A stretch of 64,000 bases of DNA from Streptomyces sp. 11x1 (GTDB lineage Bacteria > Actinomycetota > Actinomycetes > Streptomycetales > Streptomycetaceae): NCBI RefSeq assembly GCF_032598905.1, contig NZ_CP122458.1, forward strand, positions 310,001 to 374,000, read 5' to 3'. This document shows positions 22,993 through 31,654 of the stretch, one piece after another (the first letter of the stretch is position 1; every line of letters starts with the position of its first letter). Below the pieces are notes generated by a model. The model worked only from the letters and a program-made list of their open reading frames with translations. It made no database searches and was not told the origin of the DNA. Made by a program: the position numbers and the translations under genes.

Positions 22993-25991
22993 TTGTCGCT
23001 CCTGACGAGGCTGCCGCTCTTGATGATCCACAGGCTTCCATTCTTCTGGGCGTTCAGGCATGCCTTCTTGCTGCGGGTGCCTGCACTGGTCTTGCCGTCG
23101 TTCTTGCGCCCGATACCGCGGCCGATGGAGTTGTTACGCAGGTCCATCGTCTTGTCGACGCCCTTGGACTTGGACTCGTGCCGTGTCGCGATCTCGTAGG
23201 CGTCCTTGGTGGAGAGGCGAATTTCCATCAGCGCGTTCCAGTAGCAGTGGCGGAATGCGTCACCAGTGCCCTGGAAGAGGGTGGAGTCGCGGTAGAGCTC
23301 CTGCGCCTTCTTGAACGCGACATTCGCCCTGTCGTGCGCGATCGAGCAGTCGTACGGGTTCCAGAAGCAGTAGTCGCTCTCCGCCTCGGTGACGGAACCG
23401 TAGCCGTAGCCCGGGTCCAGGAGAACCGGGTACGCGATGCTCTGGCCCGTGGCCGGGGCAAGCGAGACGACAATGTCGTCGCCGGACAGCGTCATCGTGA
23501 CAGGGACGGCATTGCCCTTGGCGTCCAGAGCCAGCGGAGCGGTGACGAAGGTCGTCAGGCCGCCTGCTGGGCTCGAGATCATCATGGTGTTGTTCTCGCC
23601 TACGGTGATGACCTCTCCGGGGCGCAGCGTGGGCTGGTAGGTGAAGGAGGTCGGGGCATTGGAGCTGCGCAGCAGGTGGAACACCTCGACCGCGCTGGTG
23701 TTCTCGCGTATGGCGATGGTGTCGGCGTCGGTCTGGGTGTTGGGGTAGATGACCAGGTCCGTACTGCTCAACTCCGCCGAGGAGGCCATGGCGGCGGGCA
23801 GGTTGACGGTTGTCTGGGTGTTCCCGTCGGAGCTTGTGCCGATGATGTCCTGATCGGCGCGTTCGGGCAGTTGGGCGATCGGGACGGCCTTGGCGGAGTC
23901 CTCGGTCTCCACTTCCTCGGGGTCGATCTGCTCGACGAAGTCGGCCGGTGTGTCGTCGATGTCCGGGTAGCTCTCGTCCGCGGGGGGATCCTCGACCAGG
24001 CTGTCGTCGTCGACCGGTGGGTGCAGCGTCTCGAAGAAGTGCGTCTCGGCGATGTCGTTGATGAACGAGGCGGAGAGGCTTCCCTTGATGGAGCCCACGA
24101 GGAAGGGGTGTGTGCCCCACTCGGACCAGACACCGTTGGGGTTCTTCACCCGGGCGGTCAGGATGTTCGTCCCGGGGGTCGCAGGTGCCAGAGAGAGGGT
24201 GGTTGTGCCACCGGTGAGTGTGGCGACGCCCGTCGTGCCCTCGTTCAGGCTGTACTCGGCGGAGACCGCCTTGCCCGTCGGGTCGGAGATTGTGAAGGCA
24301 CCGCTCTGGCCCGCGGCGCCGTGCCACAGACCGTCGGCCGGATAGGTGCTGGAAGACAGTGTGGGTGCGGCGGGCACGGAGGTGTCGACAGTGAGGGTGC
24401 GCCAGGCCGACCACGTGCCGTTCCAGTCAGTGCCGTCGTAGGTGGCGATGCGCCACTTGTAGGGCCCGGTGGCCAGAGTGGGCGCGGTCCACGAACCTGT
24501 GGCTGCGGAAGCTGTGTACGGCGACTGCCCTGAGGCGATCTTGGTGGTGCCGTCGGCGTTCCACACCTCGATGGTGAAGCGGACGGTGTCACCGTCCGGG
24601 TCGGTGGCCTTCGCCGAGAGGGTGGGCGTGGTGTCGGCGGTGACCGTGGCATTGGCCGGGCTGACCGGGGATGCCACGCCGGGCTTGGTGTTGTACGTCA
24701 CCGACAGCGCAGGCTCGGTCGGACCCTGGGAGCCGTCAACGTAGTTCGCGGACCTGAAGCGGCGCCAGGTCGAGGAGTCGGTCTCGTCCACGCCCCTGAT
24801 CTGCAGCCCGTGGTTGGGCTCTCCGTCCGCCCAGGCCTGCGCGATGCCGGCCACGTTCCAGCGCATGAAGTTCGCAGGACAGGCCGCGTCGTGGCCGTAC
24901 GACGACGTCGAGACAGCGGCCCCGGCATCGGTCGTCGCCGGCTGAGCGCCCCATGTCACGGCGCTGGGGTCCCAGCTCTCGGTGATCCGCCGTGCCGTGA
25001 CGCCGGGACCGGTGGTGGAGCAGGTGGAGGACCAGTACGAGTGCAGCCGCAGCTCAGCGCTGATGATGTGCTTGCCGGCGTACTTGGCGACGTCGAACTT
25101 CACGTAGGAGCGGGCCTTCGTGGTCCCGGCGTTGTAGGTGCCCGCCTTCAGCTCGGTCGAACCGCGCTGCGAGTCCGGGTAGTTCGTGGCGACCCAGGTG
25201 TCGGTCGACGCAGCGAGCGTGGTCGTCGGGTCAATGGTGACCGGGTAGCTGACGTTCGGGTCCGAGAGGAACTCCTGACTCGGACGCAGAACGAGGACGG
25301 TGCCCTCCGGGGTCTCCTCGACCGTGGTGGCGATCTCCGCTGAGCGGGCGGGGTCTCCGGACTTGGGGTCGGTGCCGGTGCCCCACATCCGGGGCGCGGG
25401 CGCGCTGGCTATGAGATCGCCGTCGCCGTCTTCCAGACGGAGGTGGCGCTGGCTGGTCTTCTTCAGGTCCATCCCGTCCAAAGTGACGGGCAGCCGCAGT
25501 TCGACCGGGTCGGTGGGCCGCTTCCTCAGGATCAGCGACTCGGTGAACCCGTGCGGCAGAGCGGTGACATGCAGGTCACCATCCGGGACGACCGACGGGT
25601 AGACGGCGGTGTCACCGTCCACCCGGGGTTCCGGGAGAGCCTTGCCCCAGTCCAGACCGAAGGTGAGCGCGCCCCGGCTGACCGAGGCGAAGTCCCCCGA
25701 ACCACCGTCGGACAGTGCCACCTCGGCGACAGCGGTTTTCGGCTCCAGGCGGCTTCCCGCGTCGACGAGCGTGGTGTCGATGCGCTTCCACTTCCCGCCC
25801 TCCCGCACCCGAATGTCACCGGACGCGGTCTCCGTGGTCAGGCTGCCGTTCGGGTTGACCCACGTCGTGGAGTCGGCTGTGCGCTCGGACACTGCCTCCA
25901 CACGCGTGCCCATTACCTTCTTCGTAGAGCCCGGTTCGGGTTCGTGGCCATCGGGGCCGGTATGACTCTTTGCCCCTGTCCTTGATGATCC
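22989..25991 (-). pseudogene. Large secreted DNRLRE protein with toxin-like C-terminus, body part
   Basis: About 1,000 codons. From the IS edge: a short linker, then GTRVEAVSERTADSTTWVNP, the start of the N-terminal beta domain of Rhs/WapA-like secreted proteins. A DNRLRE-type region (WVATNYPDSQRG, KARSYVKFDVAKY, WDPSAVTWGAQP) and Fn3-like repeats follow (SPVSPANATVTADTTPTLSA). The C-terminus has DAFRHCYWNALMEIR, then MDLRNNSIGRGIG, resembling DUF6973-type domains of polymorphic toxins. The signal peptide is separated by an IS110-family insertion, and the frame would continue across it. A start at an internal ATG (25913-25911) would give a non-secreted form. Confidence 0.8.
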
Positions 25992-27389
25992 GGGGGGTGC
26001 TGTCACTGGTCCCGGCGGCACCGGTTGATCGCTGATGGAAGCGTGTCCGCCCATGGGCAGGGCTGCGTAATGTGGCTGCCGATCTCCGGTGTCCCGGCAG
26101 GCCACCCGTTGTGCCGGGAGGGGAGGGAAAGCCCGGTGACCAGCAACGACTTCCCATCGATCGATGTCTTCTGCGCCCTGGACGTCGGCAAGTCCGAGCA
26201 TCACGGCACGGCCCTGCTGCGTGATGGCCGCACGGCCTTCGACAAACCGCTGCCCAACAACGAGCCCCAGCTGCGCGAGCTGTTCAACCGCCTGGGGCGC
26301 AAGGGGAAGGTCCTGGTCGTGGTCGACCAGCCGGCCTCCATCGGCACCCTGGCGGTCACCGTCGCCCGCGCCTGTGGATGCGAAGTCGCCTACCTGCCCG
26401 GCCTGTCGATGCGCCGGCTGGCCGATCTGCACCCCGGCACCGGCAAGACCGACGCTCGCGACGCCTACGTCATCGCCGATGCCGCCCGCACCATGCCCCA
26501 CCTGCTGCATTCCATCGATCCCGACGAGAGCGTGCGGGCCGAACTGACCATGGTCCTGGGCCACGACGACGACCTCGCCCAGGACGCCACCCGCACCTCC
26601 AACCGGCTGCGCGGCCTGCTCACCTCCGTCCACCCCGCACTCGAACGCGTCCTCGGGCCCCGCCTGCGCCACCCGGCCGTCCTGGCCCTGCTGCAGACCT
26701 ACGGCTCCCCCACCCAGCTGGCCCAGGCCGGCACCGAGCAGATCGCGCAGGTCATGCTCCAGGCCGCCCCGCGGATGCGCAGCGCTCACACCCTGGCCGA
26801 CCAGATCACCACCGCCCTGGCAGAGCAGACCGTGCAGGTTCCCGGCACAGCCTCGGCGGGGGAGATCGTCTCCGGTCTGGCCGAGGCCCTCGCCGTGCTC
26901 CTCAAGCGCCGGGACGTCCTGGAGACGCGGGTCGCCGCACTGCTGGAGGCCCACCCTCTCGCGAAGGTCCTGACCTCCATGCCCGGGGTCGCGGTCAGGA
27001 CCGGCGCCCGCATCCTGGCCGAGGTCGGCGACGCCAGCGCGTTCCCCACCGCCGCCCACCTGGCCTCCTACGCGGGACTGACCCCCACCACACGCCGCTC
27101 CGGAACCTCCATCCGGGGCGAAGGACCACCCCGCGGCGGCAACAAGACGCTCAAACGGGCCCTGTTCCTGGCCTCGTTCGCTTCCCTGAGCAGCCCCGAA
27201 TCGCGGGCCTACTACGACAGGAAACGCGCGGAGAAGAAGCGCCACAACGCCGCCCTCATCTGCCTCACCCGCCGCCGCGTCGACGTCCTGCACGCCATGC
27301 TCAAACACCGCACCCTCTACCAGCCCGGGCACGAACAAACAGCCTGACCAAGCCCACAGCCCTTGACCGAACAGATAGAAGCACCCCCC
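25992..27389 (+). mobile_element. IS110-family element (IS1111-like)
   Basis: Short inverted repeats GGGGGGTGCT (25992-26001) and AGCACCCCCC (27380-27389) flank a single transposase. Exact ends may lie a few bases beyond, because IS1111-type repeats are subterminal. It splits the secreted-protein gene. No target duplication is visible, as usual for the family. Confidence 0.8.
26136..27347 (+). CDS. IS110-family transposase
   Basis: A 403-aa protein from GTG 26136 behind GGGAGGGAAA. The N-terminal DEDD domain shows VFCALDVGKSEHHG (first Asp), VVVDQPASIG, and KTDARDAYVIADAAR with the paired acids. The C-terminal Transposase_20 region shows VLTSMPGVAVRTGARILAE, then YAGLTPTTRRSGTSI with the conserved Ser, and RGGNKTLKRALFLASFAS. 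The full length and motifs suggest it is functional. It runs opposite to the gene it interrupts, and the antisense of this gene is what makes the broken gene look like one very long frame. Confidence 0.92.
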   Translation: MTSNDFPSIDVFCALDVGKSEHHGTALLRDGRTAFDKPLPNNEPQLRELFNRLGRKGKVLVVVDQPASIGTLAVTVARACGCEVAYLPGLSMRRLADLHPGTGKTDARDAYVIADAARTMPHLLHSIDPDESVRAELTMVLGHDDDLAQDATRTSNRLRGLLTSVHPALERVLGPRLRHPAVLALLQTYGSPTQLAQAGTEQIAQVMLQAAPRMRSAHTLADQITTALAEQTVQVPGTASAGEIVSGLAEALAVLLKRRDVLETRVAALLEAHPLAKVLTSMPGVAVRTGARILAEVGDASAFPTAAHLASYAGLTPTTRRSGTSIRGEGPPRGGNKTLKRALFLASFASLSSPESRAYYDRKRAEKKRHNAALICLTRRRVDVLHAMLKHRTLYQPGHEQTA

Positions 27390-27580
27390 AGCACCGCAGC
27401 CAGCCGGGCGGACTGAACGTCCGATGCCTCGGTGACCTTCTGCTGTGTAGCCGTGTTCTGAGACGAGGTCTTGTCCACCTCGTCGGTGGTATCGGCCGCA
27501 TAGGTCGCGCCTGCTGCGTGGACGGCGAAACTGAAAGACAGGGCCAGCGATGTGGCCACCATTGTGAACCTTCTGTTCAC
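27390..27580 (-). pseudogene. Signal-peptide end of the IS-split secreted protein
   Basis: From GTG 27580 behind AGGGGGG the minus strand encodes NRRFTMVATSLALSFSFAVH, a clear signal peptide, cleaved near GATYAAD. About 35 more residues follow (VTEASDVQSARLAAVLGG) before the IS edge. Rejoining at the IS border gives VLGG then SSRTGAKSH in frame with the large body at 22989-25991. So this is the missing N-terminus of that gene. Confidence 0.75.
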
Positions 27581-27924
27581 AAACCCCCCTATTTATTCAC
27601 TTTTTGCACATAGCTTTGCGTCATCCGTAAAGATGACGAGCTGCGAAGATCATAAGTAAGAGCGACGTGAAGCTCTCATGACATAAAGGCGACCAATGAG
27701 GTAAACCACCCGGCAATTCCAGTGACTTCACGCACACCGGAGGGAGAGCGGGTGCGGGCGATGAAGGAACACCAGTGGTATTCGACCCCATCGACCGGTA
27801 CGGCGAGACGTCCGCCAGGCAGCTGCTCAGCCACCATCTGGTCGATCCAGGCGCAGCGCCTGTCGGGCACGCATCATCTGGTCATGGGGCACATCCCCTG
27901 AAGTCAGGCATGAGCGGCGGCGAG
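27581..27924. other. AT-richer upstream region and small uncertain ORF
   Basis: 27581-27660 is unusually AT-rich (TATTTATTCACTTTTTGCAC) and should hold the promoter of the secreted-protein gene. A minus-strand ORF at 27676-27870 (RCAWIDQMVAEQLPGGRLAV) has Streptomyces-like composition but no RBS; I do not call it. Confidence 0.4.
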
Positions 27925-28170
27925 GCACCCGGGGGTTGACCTGCCCCGGGTCGCGCTGCGGACCCCGATGGAGGCCGCGCTGGTGAGCCTCGGTGCCGCT
28001 ATCGGCGCGCGCTCGGACCTGAGCGTTCCCGGCAGCCGGCACCGCGCCGCGGGAGCGTGGGCGGCCGTCGCCCCCCGAGCTTGCGGGGCAATCGTGGCCG
28101 TCGGGTACGACGCCGACTCCGGCCAGCTCACCGTGTGCCCGGAGTCGGCGGCAGCTCGTGCTCGAGGACC
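27925..28170 (+). pseudogene. DUF721/DciA-like plasmid protein, internally deleted
   Basis: The plus strand encodes DLPRVALRTPMEAALV, then SLGAAIGARSDLSVPG, RAAGAWAAVAP and AIVAVGYDADSGQLTVCPES. This is the pattern of DUF721 proteins on actinobacterial plasmids and ICEs (VDLARVALR..., GYD-D-SG-L-TV-P-S). The middle of the normal N-terminal part is missing and the end is lost after PESAAARARG. A relic. Confidence 0.55.
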
Positions 28171-28684
28171 TGGTCATAGGTGAGCAGCACCCGGGTGACT
28201 CGGCTCCAGCAGCCAGTGCGCTCTACCCAGTCCCGCTCGATATCGGAGCCCGAGCAGTCGAAATCGCCGACGTACGCCAGGTGCGCCTCGCGGTCTCGGG
28301 AGGTACGTTCGCGGACGACGTCGACGTCGGACTGGGAGCCGAAGCCGCGAACCACCAGGACCGGGACGCCGTACTCGGCAAGCCAGCCCGTGAGCAACTG
28401 GCGGAGGGTGTCTTTCGCTGCCGCAACGTAAAGCGCAGTCTGACCTTGGGTGCGATCGAGGCCGAACCAGTCGACCGCCTCTGACAGGACGCGCCCGCGT
28501 CCGACCAGGCCGGCGGAGCATGCACCTCGCGGAGGGTGTCGACCAAGTTCGGGAACCGCTCCTCCCGACGGGCCTGGGCCAGCCTGGAGGACAGTCGCCG
28601 GTACATCACCTGGCGCAGCGTGACGCCACCCTCGTAGCCTTCCACGATCTCCCATGCCCGGCCCACGACGACCGGCCACCGCAC
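28128..28684 (-). pseudogene. TOPRIM-like (Top6A/Spo11-type) plasmid protein, frameshifted
   Basis: The first half is in one frame (VVVGRAWEIVEGYEGGVTLR, then MYRRLSSRLAQARREERFPN, LVDTLREVHAPPAW). The second half is in another (TALYVAAAKDTLRQLL, then YGVPVLVVRGFGSQSDVD, AYVGDFDCSGSDIERDW, YDQVLEHELPP). The GDFD-x-SG motif is the TOPRIM acidic signature. The frame shift is near 28500. Intact homologues are common on actinobacterial integrative elements. Its presence beside a DUF721 fragment points to a decayed ICE or plasmid. Confidence 0.65.
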
Positions 28685-28830
28685 CCTCTCACCCGTCGTT
28701 CATGTACCCCTCGCACCGGCCGAGGCTCGCGGAGCGGGCGGGACAGGCGTTCGCCACGGCGACGACGCGGCACAGCCCCATCTGCTCAGAGCCCTCCCCA
28801 CCAGGCGCCGGGTCCGGCTACCGTGGGGGC

Positions 28831-29064
28831 ATGGCCAGGGAACTTCGCATTGAGATCGATGACGAGCAGTGGGCGCAGCTGGAGCGCGAAGCGCACGAGC
28901 GGCACGAGGATCCGACGGTGTACGCCGGACGCGTCCTGGCTCAGGAGCTCAACAAGGCGCGGTTCCTCGAGGGCAGCGCCCTCTTCCTCAGCACTCCCGG
29001 GGTACGCGAGGAGTTCGCCAGCCGGTTCGGCCCGGAACCCGGGCCCACCGCGTCCGCGGCGTAG
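28831..29064 (+). CDS. Antitoxin component of Fic/Doc-type pair
   Basis: A 77-aa protein from ATG 28831. RELRIEIDDEQWAQLEREA gives a strand followed by helix as in RHH/CopG proteins, and DPTVYAGRVLAQELNKARF continues as a second helix. The C-terminus (GVREEFASRFGPEPG) is acidic and extended. It lies 16 bp upstream of a Fic/Doc-like toxin. It should bind DNA and block the toxin. Confidence 0.7.
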   Translation: MARELRIEIDDEQWAQLEREAHERHEDPTVYAGRVLAQELNKARFLEGSALFLSTPGVREEFASRFGPEPGPTASAA

Positions 29065-29080
29065 GGCGGGCAGCGACTCA

Positions 29081-29455
29081 GTGGACCTCACGGTAGATCT
29101 TCCGTGGCTCATGGAGATCGCCCGCACCCAGCTGGGCGACCCTGACGTGACGGACTGGGGAGCGCTGGAGGCAGCCCGAGCGCGGCACGCCTTCCACGTC
29201 ATGGACGAACCCGTATACCCACGGCCGCATCACAGAGCCGCCGCTCTCTTCCACTCGCTTGCCCGGGTCCCGGCCCTGGAGCACAGCAACGAACTCTTCG
29301 GGGCAACGGTCGCGGCCGGCTACCTGCACGCCAGCGGCCTGCCCGTACGGTTCACCGCCAAGGAGGCCGCCGACCTCGCCGATCAGGTGTCGGCCGGGCA
29401 CGTGGACGTGCGCGCCCTGGCCGCGGCCCTGAAGGAGTGGACCGAGCGCAGCTGA
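29081..29455 (+). CDS. Fic/Doc-like toxin component lacking the canonical motif
   Basis: A 124-aa protein from GTG 29081. It follows the actinobacterial 'Fic family toxin' pattern: VDLPWLMEIARTQLGDPDVT, DWGALEAARARHAFHVM, YPRPHHRAAALFHSLARVPA, AATVAAGYLHASGLPV-like helices and a final ALAAALKEWTERS. In place of HxFx[DN]x[NG][KR] it reads PALEHSNELFG, so the AMP/phosphate-transferring residues are not conserved. It may have another activity or be inactive. It pairs with the small protein at 28831-29064. Confidence 0.7.
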   Translation: MDLTVDLPWLMEIARTQLGDPDVTDWGALEAARARHAFHVMDEPVYPRPHHRAAALFHSLARVPALEHSNELFGATVAAGYLHASGLPVRFTAKEAADLADQVSAGHVDVRALAAALKEWTERS

Positions 29456-29471
29456 GCATAGGCTCCGTCCG

Positions 29472-30203
29472 GTGGAGACGTTGCTGATCATCACGGCTGC
29501 CGCTCTGTGGGGCTGCGGCACGGGCGTGCTCATATCCCGTCCCGCCTACCGGTTCTCCGTACCGATCGAGGAACCCTGGCGGTCGGCATGCCCCACAGGA
29601 CATCCCCTCACGGGTACCGGAGGCGGCTGGCTGGGGCGTGCCCGCTGCGCCGCCGGGGACACCTACGGGCCGAGCACTCTCTCCGTCGCCTCCGTCACGG
29701 CTGGGGTCTGCGCGCTGCTGGCGGCCGCCATCGGGGCACGCCCCGAGCTGGTGGTCTGGCTGCTGCTCGCCCCGGCCGCCGTACTGCTCGCCACCGTCGA
29801 CTTCGCGGCACACCGGCTGCCCGACGCGCTCACCCTGTCGCTCGCCGCGGCCGCGCTCGTCCTACTCGGCGTCGCCGCAGTGCTGCCCGGCGCCGGCGGC
29901 AGCTGGACGTCCGCGCTGTTCGGCTCCCTCATCCTGGGAGCCTGCTACTTCGTGCTCTTCCTGATCAGCAAGGGCTTCGGGTTCGGCGATGTGAAACTCG
30001 CCCTGGCCCTGGGCGCCGTCCTGGGCTGGTACGGCTGGGCGATCGTCCTGGTGGGGACGTTCGCCGGGTACCTGCTCGGCGCGCTGTACGGCATCGGCCT
30101 GATGCTCGCGGGCCGGGCCGACCGTAAGAGCAGGATCCCGTTCGGCCCGTTCCTGCTCGCCGGGACGCTGGCCGGCATGCTCCTGGGCTCCCACGCCTCC
30201 TGA
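29472..30203 (+). CDS. Prepilin peptidase, A24 family
   Basis: A 243-aa membrane protein from GTG 29472, 16 bp after the Fic-like gene. Several hydrophobic helices are present. VDFAAHRLPDALTL supplies the first catalytic Asp region, and GFGFGDVKLALALGAVLGW the second (G-x-GD-x-K). Residues 20-60 contain CPTGHPLT-type sequence rather than the four-Cys methyltransferase motif, so only the peptidase part is likely active. It would cleave type IV prepilin/Tad leaders, but no pilin gene is nearby. Confidence 0.85.
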   Translation: METLLIITAAALWGCGTGVLISRPAYRFSVPIEEPWRSACPTGHPLTGTGGGWLGRARCAAGDTYGPSTLSVASVTAGVCALLAAAIGARPELVVWLLLAPAAVLLATVDFAAHRLPDALTLSLAAAALVLLGVAAVLPGAGGSWTSALFGSLILGACYFVLFLISKGFGFGDVKLALALGAVLGWYGWAIVLVGTFAGYLLGALYGIGLMLAGRADRKSRIPFGPFLLAGTLAGMLLGSHAS

Positions 30204-30329
30204 TGCCCGGCCTCCTGGAACCAAGGGCCGCTGGATCGGGTGCTTTGTGCTGATGGTGCACAGGGCGGGCTTCGTGCTGACTAGCCTGTGATCGCACCGT
30301 CGCGGCGGCTGCACGGCGAGAGGAAGTCG

Positions 30330-31532
30330 ATGACCGACCAGGCAACCAGGTCTGATGCCAAGGCGGATCCCAGCACCCTGACGTTGGAGTTCCGGCACGT
30401 CCACCGGCTTATCGATCCCTCTGCGGAGGGCGTGCAGACCTGGCAGATCTCCCTCCTCGCCGACGACGAGACGGTGGCCCGTGTGCGTGCGACGCGCGGC
30501 CTGTACTGGAAGGCCCACAACCTTCACGAGCGCATCGCCGACGAGCAGTCCTTCCCCGCGGTGGTGGCGGAACAACTCTTCGACGCCGAAGGCCAGTTCA
30601 CTCCGGAGTACGAGAACTTCGTCGACCTGCCGGGCAACGTCCTCGTGGTCGACGACCTCCACATCGCCGCGCCCTGGGATGACCCCTGGATCGTCGCCGG
30701 GCTGACCTCCAGCATCATCGACCGGCTGACCGACAACCAGTACGCGGTGGTCCTCCCTCGGGTCTCCGGTGACACGGAGGCGGCCCTTCTCACGGAGGCG
30801 GGCGTCCTGCTGAGCGCCGAACCGTTCTCCGACGAACTGCTGATAATCGACACGTCGCTCGCTGCTCCCGAAGAGGCCGCGCACCGTGTGCGCGAGCACC
30901 TGCGCTCCCGGGCCCGTTACGGCGGAACCGACCCCTTGAGCGAGGACTGGGACGAAGACGACGAAGGGGGGGAGGTCCTCACTCCGAGGACACGAGCGGT
31001 GCTGCACCTGGCCCTGCAGGAACTATCGGACCAGGCGTGGCAGGAGGTGTCCGGGCTGGGGGATCAGCCGGCCGAGCGGAGCGCCGGCGGGCTCTTCGGC
31101 TCGCTGCCGCGGGTGACCTGGCACCAGGACGGTTCCTGGCGGCGGCAGATGGCCCGGGCCTTCGACGACCTGGCCGCCGACTGCTCGTCCAACGCCGAGG
31201 TCGAACCGCGCTGCACCGGCGAGGAGATGGCCCTGCACCTCGGTATCTCCCGCGCCCAAGACCTGACGCGCAACCGGCCGCGGCTCGTGCGTGACACCGT
31301 GGCAAACCTGCCCGAAGACCGGGGCGACTTCGACTGGGGCGCCTGTTCCGACGTCCTCTTCCAGGACCACGACGTGCTGATGCTGTTCGACCACTCCCTT
31401 GACGGCGTCGAGCAGCCTGACAACGAGATCCATCAGTCACTGGGCATGATCAATCTCGCCCCGCACGACTGGTTTGCCGCCTTCGACCCTGGTCAGGCCC
31501 GCGACTCCGACCGCGGCTTTCGCCACCCCTGA
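30330..31532 (+). CDS. Hypothetical acidic protein, 400 aa
   Basis: Start ATG 30330 with GAGAGGA 6 bases upstream. The N-terminal half (LTLEFRHVHRLIDPSAEG, FVDLPGNVLVVDDLHIAAP, DNQYAVVLPRVSGD) looks like an acetyltransferase-type alpha/beta fold, and LHIAAPW...DRL could be the GNAT motif A area, but this is weak. A very acidic linker (DPLSEDWDEDDEGGE) separates the C-terminal helical half (LALQELSDQAWQEVSGLG; MALHLGISRAQDLTR). No catalytic residues are assigned. It stands alone between the prepilin peptidase and a convergent regulator. Confidence 0.7.
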   Translation: MTDQATRSDAKADPSTLTLEFRHVHRLIDPSAEGVQTWQISLLADDETVARVRATRGLYWKAHNLHERIADEQSFPAVVAEQLFDAEGQFTPEYENFVDLPGNVLVVDDLHIAAPWDDPWIVAGLTSSIIDRLTDNQYAVVLPRVSGDTEAALLTEAGVLLSAEPFSDELLIIDTSLAAPEEAAHRVREHLRSRARYGGTDPLSEDWDEDDEGGEVLTPRTRAVLHLALQELSDQAWQEVSGLGDQPAERSAGGLFGSLPRVTWHQDGSWRRQMARAFDDLAADCSSNAEVEPRCTGEEMALHLGISRAQDLTRNRPRLVRDTVANLPEDRGDFDWGACSDVLFQDHDVLMLFDHSLDGVEQPDNEIHQSLGMINLAPHDWFAAFDPGQARDSDRGFRHP

Positions 31533-31654
31533 GGGCAGGCCGCCGCCAGACCGGCGGAGTCACCGCCGCGCCGCTCTCCGCCTCCCTGTACGCGGCGGTC
31601 AGGTTGCCGGTGTGACGGGCCACCGCATCGGTGGCCACCGGTTCGCCCTTCCTG

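Noticed and set aside
23178..24533. A 451-codon plus-strand frame
   Set aside because: Antisense to the DNRLRE protein; Gly/Val/Arg-rich with no motif.
22989..27338. A single 1449-codon minus-strand frame
   Set aside because: Its first third is the antisense of the IS110 transposase; it is open only because of high GC. The real gene is the secreted protein split by the IS.
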